Shown here piece after piece: positions 9,390 through 19,500 of a stretch of DNA of 64,000 nucleotides. Numbering within the stretch: position 1 is the stretch's first letter; every line of letters starts with the position of its first letter. This DNA comes from Sphingobacterium corticibacter (GTDB lineage: Bacteria > Bacteroidota > Bacteroidia > Sphingobacteriales > Sphingobacteriaceae). The stretch lies in assembly GCF_003076635.1 (NCBI RefSeq), contig NZ_QDKG01000001.1, positions 806,001 to 870,000 of the forward strand, in the 5' to 3' direction. Under the pieces are notes generated by a model. It was not told where the DNA came from, did no database searches, and saw nothing but the letters and a program-made list of their open reading frames with translations. The translations under genes were made by a program, and so were the position numbers.

Positions 9390-9461
9390 GGCAACATTTT
9401 TATTGTATTGCTTTCGATTCAGCCAAATTTTTTCCATATTCGCTTAAATTATCAAGGTCAT

Positions 9462-10322
9462 ATGGATAGGAATTTTCGGGAACGACTGCATCAGTTTGTA
9501 GAGTTAGCGATGGCGGAAGATGTAGGTGAAGGAGATCATACGACACTTTCTACTGTTTCTGTCGATCAATCTGGCGAAGCCAAATTACTGGTAAAGGAGT
9601 CGGGTATACTTGCCGGTGTTGAAGTCGGAATCGAAATCATTCAATACATAGACTCAACCGTAGAGGTCGAAAAACTTCTTTCCGACGGAGATCAAGTCTC
9701 CATCGGCGATATCGTGCTCTACATGCGCGGAAAGATCCATTCCATTCTTAAAATTGAGAGACTGCTGCTCAATGTGATGCAACGCATGTCTGGTATTGCT
9801 ACGCGGACGCGAGAATACGTCGATCTTTTGCAGGGGACATCTACTCAGGTATTAGATACACGAAAGACCACACCAGGAATTCGGTTTTTAGAAAAAGATG
9901 CTGTACGCATTGGTGGCGGTGCTAATCATCGTTTTGGATTGTACGATATGATTTTGATCAAAGATAATCACGTCGATTACGCAGGTGGTATTACCGCCGC
10001 ACTGAATAGCGCATTTAGATATCGCGCAGAGCACGCACTCCATATTCCGATAGAAATCGAAGTACGCAACGAGCAGGAATTGAATGAAGTGCTAGATTCT
10101 ACCGATAAAGTTGACCGAGTGATGTTGGATAATTTTACCCCAGAAGAAACAAAAAAAGCCGTCAACCTAATTGCTGGAAGATTAATCACGGAATCTTCGG
10201 GCGGTATCACTTTTGATACCATCAGAGCGTATGCGCTGGCTGGTGTGGATTTTATATCTGTTGGTGCACTAACGCATTCTGTTAAGAGTTTGGATTTAAG
10301 TCTGAAAGCCAAATTAATTTAG
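9462..10322 (+). CDS. nadC: Nicotinate-nucleotide pyrophosphorylase (carboxylating)
   Basis: A 286-aa enzyme of NAD biosynthesis that converts quinolinate and PRPP to nicotinate mononucleotide with loss of CO2. The family signature DTRKTTPGIR is present, with EDVGEGDHTT near the N-terminus, RIGGGANHRFGLYDMILIKDNH in the middle, and ESSGGI...GVDFISVGALTHS at the end. The ATG at 9462 (MDRNFRERL) is preferred to an upstream TTG at 9408, because homologues begin near this point. It follows DUF4783 and precedes plsY on the same strand. Confidence 0.95.
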   Translation: MDRNFRERLHQFVELAMAEDVGEGDHTTLSTVSVDQSGEAKLLVKESGILAGVEVGIEIIQYIDSTVEVEKLLSDGDQVSIGDIVLYMRGKIHSILKIERLLLNVMQRMSGIATRTREYVDLLQGTSTQVLDTRKTTPGIRFLEKDAVRIGGGANHRFGLYDMILIKDNHVDYAGGITAALNSAFRYRAEHALHIPIEIEVRNEQELNEVLDSTDKVDRVMLDNFTPEETKKAVNLIAGRLITESSGGITFDTIRAYALAGVDFISVGALTHSVKSLDLSLKAKLI

Positions 10323-10335
10323 TAAATTTAGTAGC

Positions 10336-10983
10336 ATGATTTCCCTTTATCTGTCTGGCATCGTCATATTGGCTTATCTCTTTGGTTCTATACCAACTGC
10401 GGTATGGTTTGGACAAGCCTTTTACGGAGTAGATGTGCGCGAGTACGGAAGTGGCAACGCAGGTGCTACGAATACCTTTAGGGTATTGGGTGGCAAGGCG
10501 GGTTCTGTTGTGATGTTTGTAGATATTTTAAAAGGATGGACCGCTACAAATTTGCCTTATCTGCTGGATTCTTCGGTCATTGGAAATGATAATGCCTCTA
10601 CCTTTGTGAATTTTCAGCTCGCATTGGGAGTTATTGCTGTTATTGGTCATCTTTTTCCCATTTTTGCAGGATTTCGCGGCGGAAAAGGAGTGGCTACACT
10701 TTTTGGAATGGTGCTCGCCATCCACTTATATGCTGCACTGATGTGTGTGAGCGTATTTATCGTAATTCTTTTGCTAACACATTATGTGTCACTTGGTTCG
10801 ATTATGGCCGGTTTCACCTTTCCCTTTAGTATCGCTTTTATTTTCAAAACCAGTGTCCCGTCGATATTATTGTACGGCATAGCGATTTGTGCGCTGATCT
10901 TAGTGACTCATCAGAAGAATATTGAACGGTTGTTAAAGGGGCATGAGTCTAAAATATATTTGTTTCGAAAGAAGTCAAGTTAA
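10336..10983 (+). CDS. plsY: Glycerol-3-phosphate acyltransferase PlsY
   Basis: A 215-aa integral membrane enzyme that acylates glycerol-3-phosphate from acyl-phosphate, the first step of phospholipid synthesis. It has five or so hydrophobic segments. The conserved cytoplasmic motifs are GSGNAGATNTFRVLG (about 36-50), GHLFPIFAGFRGGKGVAT (about 103-120), and a third near the C-terminus around THQKNIERLLKGHE. It starts 13 nt after nadC and is probably co-transcribed with it. Confidence 0.95.
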   Translation: MISLYLSGIVILAYLFGSIPTAVWFGQAFYGVDVREYGSGNAGATNTFRVLGGKAGSVVMFVDILKGWTATNLPYLLDSSVIGNDNASTFVNFQLALGVIAVIGHLFPIFAGFRGGKGVATLFGMVLAIHLYAALMCVSVFIVILLLTHYVSLGSIMAGFTFPFSIAFIFKTSVPSILLYGIAICALILVTHQKNIERLLKGHESKIYLFRKKSS

Positions 10984-11052
10984 TTTTAGGCATAGCATTT
11001 GTGTTTCTCTACTAAACTACAGAACCCCGTATTTGTTAACGCATTTATTAGT

Positions 11053-11856
11053 ATGAAAAAAATTACAAAGTATATACCATTAGCTTTATTGTCTGCCGTA
11101 TTAGTCGGTTGTGCCACATCAGCCATTACTGGTCGTAAATATCTAAGATTGGTTGACTCAGAAACTATTAACCAACAAGCCTCTGTTGCCTACAAAGAGT
11201 TTTTAGGAAGCAATAGCTCGAAGGTGGTTACCGGTACCGCTCAGGCAACGATGGTGAAAAATGTGGGTAATCGCATTGCGACAGCTACGCAGCAATTCTT
11301 AACAGAACGTGGTTTAGCAGACAAATTCAACTTCAACTGGGAATTTAATTTAGTAGAAAGTCCCGATGTGAACGCTTGGTGTATGCCGGGAGGAAAAGTA
11401 GCTGTTTATACCGGTATTTTGCCGATAACGGCGACCGAGGCAGGATTGGCAACAGTAATGGGACATGAGATTGCACATGCAATCGAAGAACACTCCGTAG
11501 CGCAAATATCTAACCAGATGGCTTTGCAGCTTGGTGGTGCAGTGCTTGGCGGGGCTGCGCAAATCAGCAATAGCAAAAGTGTTGGTATATTTAATCAGGT
11601 TTATGGTATCGGTGGTAATATCGGTATGTTGAGCTTTTCTAGACAAGACGAGTTGGCGGCCGATCGTGCAGGAATTATTATCATGGCTTTGGCAGGATAT
11701 AATCCTAATGAAGCAGTACAATTTTGGAGCAGAATGGCCAACGCTAAGTCTGGTCAATCGCAACCTGAGTTCCTGAGTACACACCCTAGTGATGCAAGAC
11801 GTATTAGCCAGTTGGAGTCATTAGTTCCGGAGGCGATGAAATACTATAGAAAATAA
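11053..11856 (+). CDS. M48 family zinc metallopeptidase lipoprotein
   Basis: A 267-aa periplasm-facing lipoprotein peptidase. The signal peptide ends in lipobox LVGC (cysteine about residue 20). The M48 zinc motif HEIAHAIEEHS has His138/Glu139/His142, and the third ligand lies in DELAADRAG (about 199-207). This resembles the LoiP/YggG and BepA-type proteases that clear misfolded outer-membrane proteins; that role is by analogy. The ATG at 11053 is chosen over a frame opening at 10999, because it starts exactly at the signal peptide (MKKITKYIPLALL). A terminator follows. Confidence 0.9.
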   Translation: MKKITKYIPLALLSAVLVGCATSAITGRKYLRLVDSETINQQASVAYKEFLGSNSSKVVTGTAQATMVKNVGNRIATATQQFLTERGLADKFNFNWEFNLVESPDVNAWCMPGGKVAVYTGILPITATEAGLATVMGHEIAHAIEEHSVAQISNQMALQLGGAVLGGAAQISNSKSVGIFNQVYGIGGNIGMLSFSRQDELAADRAGIIIMALAGYNPNEAVQFWSRMANAKSGQSQPEFLSTHPSDARRISQLESLVPEAMKYYRK

Positions 11857-11881
11857 GTATCAGAGAATCTGATAAGTAGAA

Positions 11882-11911
11882 GGAAGATCCCTAAAGGATC
11901 TTCCTTTTTTT
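11882..11911 (+). terminator. Rho-independent terminator after the M48 peptidase gene
   Basis: A 9-bp perfect stem (GGAAGATCC at 11882-11890, GGATCTTCC at 11896-11904) with a 5-nt loop is followed by seven T residues. Confidence 0.9.
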
Positions 11912-11958
11912 GTAACAAAGAGTTTCAACGTGCTACTAATATAAAAAAAACTAACACC

Positions 11959-12843
11959 ATGGATTTATTAATCAATAATCTGAATAAAACATATGAAAAT
12001 GGCGTCAAGGCGCTCGATGGTATAAACTTGCATATCAAGCCGGGCATGTTTGGATTACTTGGGCCAAATGGAGCTGGAAAATCTACCTTGATGCGTACCA
12101 TCGCCACGTTGCAGCGTCCTGATACCGGCGATATTTCATTTGGTGATATTGATGTATTGAAAGATCCCATGCAATTACGTCGTGTACTAGGCTATCTTCC
12201 GCAGGAATTTGGCGTTTATCCTAATATGTCGGCCGAAGATCTGTTGGATTACTTTGCACACTTAAAGGGCATTACTGGCCGAGCTGATCGTAGGAAGATC
12301 GTGCAAAAAGTGTTGGAGATCACTAACCTATATCAGGTGAAATCCAAAAACGTAAGCGGTTACTCCGGTGGTATGAAACAACGCTTTGGCATTGCACAAT
12401 TATTGCTCAACGATCCAAAACTAATTATCGTTGATGAGCCAACAGCAGGCTTAGATCCGGCCGAGAGACAACGCTTCCTCAATGTACTGCGCGAGATTGG
12501 TACTAGTCATACGGTTATTTTTTCGACGCATATCGTGGATGATGTGCGCGAATTGTGCCACGAACTGGCCATCGTGAATGGCGGAAAAGTGCTATACCGA
12601 GGAAGTTCTCAAGCGGGTGAAGACGAATTGCAAGGTAAGATCTGGACAAGTAACATTGATCGAACAGATTTTGATGCGGTCAATAGCCAATACAATGTCA
12701 TTTCTTCCAGTTATAATCGCGACAATTCGCTCAATATTCGGGTGTTTTCCGAGCAAAATCCAGGGGAACAGTTTGTAGGTGCAAAGCCGATCTTGGAAGA
12801 CGTATATTTTGTATCATTAAAAGGAGATAACCAACATGTTTAG
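11959..12843 (+). CDS. ABC transporter ATP-binding protein
   Basis: A 294-aa ATPase subunit with all the expected motifs: Walker A GPNGAGKST (35-43), signature YSGGMKQR, Walker B LIIVDEPTAGLD and the H-loop FSTHIV. It resembles ATPases of the CcmA/Nod-type ABC-2 exporters, with a C-terminal extension of about 80 residues. The last 8 bases overlap the start of the permease/peptidase gene, so the two proteins are almost certainly translated together and form one complex. The transported substrate is unknown. Confidence 0.93.
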   Translation: MDLLINNLNKTYENGVKALDGINLHIKPGMFGLLGPNGAGKSTLMRTIATLQRPDTGDISFGDIDVLKDPMQLRRVLGYLPQEFGVYPNMSAEDLLDYFAHLKGITGRADRRKIVQKVLEITNLYQVKSKNVSGYSGGMKQRFGIAQLLLNDPKLIIVDEPTAGLDPAERQRFLNVLREIGTSHTVIFSTHIVDDVRELCHELAIVNGGKVLYRGSSQAGEDELQGKIWTSNIDRTDFDAVNSQYNVISSSYNRDNSLNIRVFSEQNPGEQFVGAKPILEDVYFVSLKGDNQHV

Positions 12844-15800
12844 TACCATATTTAATTTCGAGATCACGCGTTGGTTGCGCAATCCGGTTTTTTACGTGTA
12901 CTGCGTTTTGTTTTTCGCTATATCGGTATTCTCCACGATGTCTTCCCTAGGTGCGTTCGACGGCGTTACCGTTACGACGTCAAGTCCAACTTATGTCAAT
13001 TCTCCGATCAATATTGCCGGTTTTCTCAACGCATTTTCTACGTTAGTATATTTTTTGTTGCCTACTATTATTGGAGCGTCGGTTTTCCGGGATTATCAGT
13101 ATCAGGTGCATCAGGTGATGTTCTCTTATCCACTGACGAAGTCAGCTTATCTGGGAGCCAAGTTCTTGAGTAGCTTACTCATTACCTTGCTAATTCCGGT
13201 AGCCTGTATGTTGGGTTTCTTTGTGGGCCAATACATGCCTAATGTAAATAAGGATCTTTTGGGTCCCAATAATATATTGGCTTATCTACAGGCTTTTTCC
13301 GTGCTCATCATACCAAACATGGTATTGTTTGGCTTGATGGTATTCGCTGTCGTTAATTACTCGCGAAATATTTACGTCGGATTTATCTTTGTCCTGCTAC
13401 TTTTTGTATTGCAAACGGTACTAGACAACATGACTCGGAATATGGATAATCTGTATACCGTAGCATTACTGGATCCATTTGGTTTTAATCCAATCAGTTA
13501 CTATTCTAAGTATTGGAGTGTCGAGGAACAGAATACCCGTTTTCTACCGATATCTGGCGTACTGCTATACAATCGATTGATTTGGCTTGGCGTAGCTGCT
13601 GTCATTGGCACAATAGTCTACCGTGCATTTAACTTCTCACATCTCGGTCATCAGATTACGAGACGTAAGGATGGCACGCGCATGGTCAAGGAAAACTTTG
13701 GCAGCGTCATGAGGATCGATTTACCAAAAGTGGGTTTATTTTATGGTTTTTGGAGTCGATTAGCAGTAGCATTCCGCTTATCGTGGTACGATCTGAAGGC
13801 AATTGTGCGCAATTGGACTTTCATCGTTATCATGGTGATTGCTGTACTGATGGTGCTAATTGTAACTGAATCTGTGGGCAGTTTGATGGGGACAGAAACG
13901 TATCCGGTGACTTGGAAGTTGCTTTCCACGATCGGGTCGGTATATAGCTTCTTTATTGTTATTCTGGTTTTCCTTTTTGCGGGGATCTTGATTCAGCGCG
14001 CGCGCATGGCCAAAATGGATCTTTTGGTAGATTCAACAGCTATTCCGAATTGGGCACTGTTCCTCTCCAAGGCACTTGCTTTAGTACAGATGACCATGTT
14101 GATTCTATTTATCAGTATGCTGACGGGTATCGGATATCAAGCGTATCAGGGATTTTATCATTTTGAGGTCGGCCATTATCTGATGGAACTTTTTGTGTTG
14201 GATCTTCCAAAATACATGGTTTACATACTCTTTGCGCTCTTTATACATTCGTTTTTCAAGAATTATTTTGTCGGATTCATAGTGTGTCTGATCCTATTCA
14301 TAGGTCTTCCCTTTCTTTCTAAAATCGGGATTGAGCAAGCTATTTTTAAATTCAATATAGCGCCGAGCTATGAGTATTCAGATATGAATGGCTACGGTAG
14401 CTTACGGGAATACTTCTACTACCGCTTGTATTGGTTTCTGTTTGCAGTAATGTTGGCCGGTCTTGCGTTGCTGTTTTGGCGTCGCGGACTGATGGGCAAT
14501 CTAAAAGGACGACTCAACACATTGCGGCAGCGCGCCACAGCAAGCCTGATCATGCCTACGGCATTAGCGGCCATGGCATTTCTGGGTTTGGGATATGCGA
14601 TCTACTACCACAATAATGTGGCGAATCCTTACATTTCCGATCAAGACAGAGAAAAAACATCCGTAAATATCGAGAAGACTTATGGGCACTATGCCGATAA
14701 GGCTGCACCGCGGCTGATTGACGTAAAGTTAGATATGGCGATCTTTCCCGAAGAACGTGATTATACCGCGGCTATCCGTATGCGTTATGTGAATAAGACC
14801 AATGAAGCTATTGATACGCTTTTTATGTCGCACAGCGACAATATTATTTCGGAAAGTTTTTCTATTGAAAACAGTACGGTGATCAACGATACAATCGCCG
14901 ACATTCGTATTTATGCGTTAGCACGACCATTGCAGCCATTGGATACAATGGAGATGGAATTCTCATTTGCCAATGAGCCGAACACATTTTTAAAAGATAA
15001 ATCACCCATCTTGTCCAACGGAACATTTTTGAATAGTAGTATGTTTCCCACATTCGCCTATGATCCAAGAATGGAACTTACCGACAACAAAGTGAGAGCG
15101 AAGTACGGACTGCCGCCTAAAGATCGCATGCCTGATCCAACGGATGAAGCAGCATTGGGTAATAATTATATCTCACACGACGCCGATTGGATCGATTTCG
15201 AGGCGACGGTGAGCACCTCGCCCGATCAGATTGCCATCGCACCAGGTTATTTGCAAAAAGAATGGATCGGAGAAGATGGTAGACGGTATTTCCACTATCA
15301 GATGGATAATAAAATGTTGAATTTTTATTCGATCATCTCTGCTCGTTTTGAGGTCATGCGTGATTCATTGAATGATGTGAATTTGGAGATCTATTATCAC
15401 CGAGATCATACCTACAATCTCGCACGGATGATGGCTTCGATGAAGAAATCGCTGGAATATTACGAAGCCAACTTTAGTCCATATCAGTTTACACAATTGC
15501 GTGTGATCGAGTTTCCAAAAACACATGGCACATTCGCGCAAGCATTTGCCAATACAGTGCCATTTTCGGAAGCGATCGGTTTTATTGCCAAGGTAGATGA
15601 AGATAATCCGAATGGGATCGATTATCCGTATAGCGTCATTGCACATGAATTTGCACACCAATGGTGGGCGCATCAAGTCATCGGTGCGGGTGTAAAAGGT
15701 GCGACCATGATGTCGGAGTCATTGGCAGAATACAGTTCGCTGAAAGTGTTGGAAGAAACGTATGGTAAGCATCAAATGCGCCGTTTTCTAAAAGAAGCGT

Positions 15801-16483
15801 TGGATAATTACTTGCGCGGTCGCGCAACAGAGCAACTGGGCGAAAATCCATTGATGTTCAACGAAAATCAGGCTTATATTCACTATAATAAAGGTTCCCT
15901 AGCGATGTATGCCCTAAGTGATCTCATGGGCGAGAAGGCCTTTAATGCGCTATTGAGTGATTACATTGATGCCGTGGCATTTCAATATCCACCGTATACC
16001 ACCTCGTTAGAATTTGTGGATCTGCTGAAAGAACGCGTACCTGATTCGCTACAATATGCCGTACGAGATATGTATGAAACAATCACCTTGTACGATAATA
16101 AGATTACTAATATAAGTTCTAAGGAATTGGCCAATGGAAAATATGAGGTCGATATAGCATTTCAAGTATCGAAATATCGTACCGATGCAAAGGGTAAAAA
16201 AAGCTTTGAAGACGCTGCGGGCACGGGCATAAAAACCAAAGTAGATGGTGCCGAAGTGAAGTCTCTGCCGCTATTGGATTATGTCGATATTGCCGTCTTC
16301 GGAGAGCCCAAAAAAGCCGGTAAGCACGATGTGGAGAATCCAATCTATATGAAACGGATCAGGATCGATCAGATCAATAATGAGATGCAAATCATAGTAG
16401 ATAGCAAGCCGCTAGAAGTAGGCGTAGATCCGAATAATAAATTGATTGATACCGATTCTAATGATAATCGGAAGAAGATATAG
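12836..16483 (+). CDS. ABC-2 permease fused to an M1-family aminopeptidase domain
   Basis: A 1215-aa inner-membrane fusion protein. About residues 1-280 and 305-590 are two multi-span ABC-2 permease-like regions, each opening with a soluble helix before the membrane (RWLRNPVFYVY; WYDLKAIVRNWTF). About 640-1190 is an extracytoplasmic peptidase domain with the gluzincin motif HEFAH (937-941), a probable third zinc ligand Glu961 in MSESLAEY, and a downstream YNKGSLAMY. The glutamate lies one residue further from the HExxH than in typical M1 enzymes. This architecture is known in Bacteroidota but its substrate is not. It may couple peptide cleavage outside the membrane to transport. Confidence 0.9.
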   Translation: MFSTIFNFEITRWLRNPVFYVYCVLFFAISVFSTMSSLGAFDGVTVTTSSPTYVNSPINIAGFLNAFSTLVYFLLPTIIGASVFRDYQYQVHQVMFSYPLTKSAYLGAKFLSSLLITLLIPVACMLGFFVGQYMPNVNKDLLGPNNILAYLQAFSVLIIPNMVLFGLMVFAVVNYSRNIYVGFIFVLLLFVLQTVLDNMTRNMDNLYTVALLDPFGFNPISYYSKYWSVEEQNTRFLPISGVLLYNRLIWLGVAAVIGTIVYRAFNFSHLGHQITRRKDGTRMVKENFGSVMRIDLPKVGLFYGFWSRLAVAFRLSWYDLKAIVRNWTFIVIMVIAVLMVLIVTESVGSLMGTETYPVTWKLLSTIGSVYSFFIVILVFLFAGILIQRARMAKMDLLVDSTAIPNWALFLSKALALVQMTMLILFISMLTGIGYQAYQGFYHFEVGHYLMELFVLDLPKYMVYILFALFIHSFFKNYFVGFIVCLILFIGLPFLSKIGIEQAIFKFNIAPSYEYSDMNGYGSLREYFYYRLYWFLFAVMLAGLALLFWRRGLMGNLKGRLNTLRQRATASLIMPTALAAMAFLGLGYAIYYHNNVANPYISDQDREKTSVNIEKTYGHYADKAAPRLIDVKLDMAIFPEERDYTAAIRMRYVNKTNEAIDTLFMSHSDNIISESFSIENSTVINDTIADIRIYALARPLQPLDTMEMEFSFANEPNTFLKDKSPILSNGTFLNSSMFPTFAYDPRMELTDNKVRAKYGLPPKDRMPDPTDEAALGNNYISHDADWIDFEATVSTSPDQIAIAPGYLQKEWIGEDGRRYFHYQMDNKMLNFYSIISARFEVMRDSLNDVNLEIYYHRDHTYNLARMMASMKKSLEYYEANFSPYQFTQLRVIEFPKTHGTFAQAFANTVPFSEAIGFIAKVDEDNPNGIDYPYSVIAHEFAHQWWAHQVIGAGVKGATMMSESLAEYSSLKVLEETYGKHQMRRFLKEALDNYLRGRATEQLGENPLMFNENQAYIHYNKGSLAMYALSDLMGEKAFNALLSDYIDAVAFQYPPYTTSLEFVDLLKERVPDSLQYAVRDMYETITLYDNKITNISSKELANGKYEVDIAFQVSKYRTDAKGKKSFEDAAGTGIKTKVDGAEVKSLPLLDYVDIAVFGEPKKAGKHDVENPIYMKRIRIDQINNEMQIIVDSKPLEVGVDPNNKLIDTDSNDNRKKI

Positions 16484-16502
16484 TTTAATTTTATCTGTTG
16501 TT

Positions 16503-16538
16503 AAGACCTCGATGGCCAAAGGCCACGAGGTCTTTTTT
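16503..16538. terminator. Shared terminator between convergent ABC and sensor-kinase genes
   Basis: A 14-bp stem with one bulged A (AAGACCTCGATGGCC, loop AAA, GGCCACGAGGTCTT) is followed by a T run. The TAA of the minus-strand kinase gene lies at the end of that T run, so the terminator could serve both strands. Confidence 0.85.
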
Positions 16539-19500
16539 TATGCATTAGGTTTTTCGGTAGATTTTCGAGCATCCATAGGTATGCGCATAACGAATATATT
16601 ATGCAGCGAGCCATTGTCTTGATAAAGCAGTTCGCCACTATGTAGATTCGTGAAGGAATACGCCAGTGCCAAGCCCAATCCAGAGCCAGCGACCTGATAA
16701 TGTTGGCTCGAGCGGTGAAATGGCTTAAAGATTTCGGATACATCCGCGCTTTGGAGCTTAATCCCATCATTCTCTATGGTACAAGCAAACGTCCCGGTAT
16801 GAGGCTCTTCTTGTAAAGTTATGATGATTAGATTGTCGGCGTACTTCACCGCATTAGACATAAGATTGTTGACGATTTTATAGATAACTTCTACATCAAT
16901 AAAGGCTTCTAACGATTCTTGCAGATGCAGCGTGACTTCCAAGGATCTATTTTCGATAATAGGCTCAAATTCTTGTACGCACAATCTTATGAGTGGGGCG
17001 ATAGGTTGTTTTTTCAGGTGCAATGAGACTTCGTCACTCTCTACTTTACGGAAATCGAGTAATTGCTCGGTTAGAGAGATTAATCTATCTGTGTTGATCT
17101 GAATGGTATTTAGCCATTTGTTCGTTTTTTCATCATGAGGTAGCGTCGTGATTTTTTCTAATGGTGCTTTAATTAGCGTTAGCGGTGTTTTGATTTCGTG
17201 CGTAACGCGCATAAAAAAGTCCATTTTTGCTCGGTATAGTTCACGCTCTTTATGCGTTTTGATCGTCTGCAATCGGTGTCTGTTTTTCTCTCGTACATCG
17301 CGGTCGTAAAAGTAAATAGCTAAACTAATAACGCTAAGGATAAACACGCCATAAAACACGAAGGCGGGTATACTTGCCCAAAAAGGTGGTCTGATGGTGA
17401 TTTGCAGTTGTTTTTCTTTGGAAATTGGCAAGCCGTTGGCATCACACGCTAATACCTGAAAGGTATACCGACCGGGCGGAATTTTGGTGAAGTTGGCTTT
17501 ATTATTTTTCCGTAAAAAAGTCCAAGCCGAATCTAGCCCAAGTAATCGATAACGATAGGACGTAGATTGTGCAGATACATAATTGAGTGCAGCAAAATCA
17601 ATGCTGATGGTGGATTCGTCATGATCTAAAGTAATCGCGTCGGTGTAGGTAATTGATCTAGTGAGATCACCTGGTGCACCACCAATAATGAGCTCGCGCT
17701 GATGAGATTGTATGCCCGTGATATAAATCGGGGTCACCATATTAGTGCGATACAACGCGCTTAAGCCTTGGGGATTGAAGCGAATCATGCCTTTAGTAGA
17801 TCCAAAGTAAAGAAATCCCTGTGAGTCTTTGTAAGCAGAATTGTAATTGAATTGTAGATCTAAAATGCCCAATTCGGTATCAAAGGTTTCTATGCCGCGC
17901 TTGTTATACTCCATTTTTACCAAGCCTTGTGAGGTACTGATCCACATATTGTGCAGCACATCTTGCTCAAAACCTAAAATCATATTGCTTGGAAGGCCAT
18001 TTCTGGTGGTGATGCGCTCAAAATTATTTTCTTTTTCGCGCCAAAGTGCGATGCCGCTTTCGGTAGCGATCCAGATCTGTCCTGCATGATCTTGAAATAC
18101 GCGATTAGCCCGGTTGCTGTTCAGTGAATTCTTGTCTTTTGGATCGTGCCAGTAACGTTCCATTTTGCCCTTCGCTCGATCCAGTTTGATAATACCGTTT
18201 CGCCAGGTCGTGAGCCAAAGAAATCCCTGTTTGTCTTCAAAAATGGATGTGTAAAATACATGCTTGGGCGCATGTTGGACGTACTCAATACGGTCTGTTC
18301 CCGGCGTGAAGTTATACAAACCTTTGGAAGTGGCTAACAGCACGTGTTCATCTCGCGTTCGATAAATGGAATACACAAAATCATCACCTAAAGCACCTTG
18401 AGTAGATGCTACCGTGAACGATTTGATAACACGCTTGCTGCGAACATCGACCACATCCATGCCTTTATAAAAAGTACCGACTAACAAACTATCACCAACC
18501 AAGGCCAAACCATGCACGTTGCTATGCGAAAGCCCAGAAGAAGGACCTAAGGTTTGGAAAACATTGCTTTTGGGAGACCAACAGGTCAAACCTTCATCTT
18601 CTGTTCCGATCCAGATATTATGGTATCGATCTTCTACGACCTCTCTGGTGGCGTGTCCTTGGATCGAGTTCGTCGAATAGCGCGGAAATATTTTCTCGAA
18701 AAAATTGTGTTGCCGGTGGTAGTAATTCAATCCGCCGAAGAACGTACCAATCCAGACGCCCTGTTGGTGATCCTTCGTGATGGTGTACAAAGCATTATCG
18801 CTCAGACTCCAAGGGTTGTCTTTTTCGTGTCTTTGGATGGAATAGGTATCTTTTTGTTTATCGTAAATTACTAATCCCATCTCGGTAGCGATCCATAGCT
18901 GATCCTGATCGACTTCGATAATATCTCTGACGAAAAGCGGCGTATTAGTCTGTATGTTCGGGATTACATGCGTTGTCTTTTGATTTGCCGACGACCAACG
19001 ATAGACACCACTTTTGGATGTGCCTACCCAGATGTCGTTTTCATCATCTACGAATAGCTTTTCGATGCGGTTGTTCCAATTTTGGTTAGTTTCCAACGCG
19101 TATCGTTTCTTACTTTGTAGCGATACGATGTTTGCGTCAGCGCCATACCATATTTTATTGAGTCGATCTATGCAAAAATGCGAGATATGATCCTGTATAT
19201 GACTTACCTTACACGTTAGCTTTCGTTGTTTTACACTATAATGAAACAATTCATTGTTGGCGATAAACCACATATCACCAATGCGATCTTTCTGAATTTG
19301 TATGATCTCTTTGGTCAGTGTTTCAGACAATAAAGAAAAGGTTTGCCGATAGGGGTCGAAAATATACAAACCTTGATCGGTACCTACCCAGATTTCTTTA
19401 TTATCAGCTACACAAAGACTATGGATAAAATTGCTACCTAAGCCTGTATCGCTGTTGGGATTGGCAAAATAGGTTTTGAAATTATAACCATCAAAACGAT

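Noticed and set aside
9408-9461. TTG start for nadC giving 18 extra residues
   Set aside because: The extra residues match no family segment, and the ATG at 9462 begins where homologues do.
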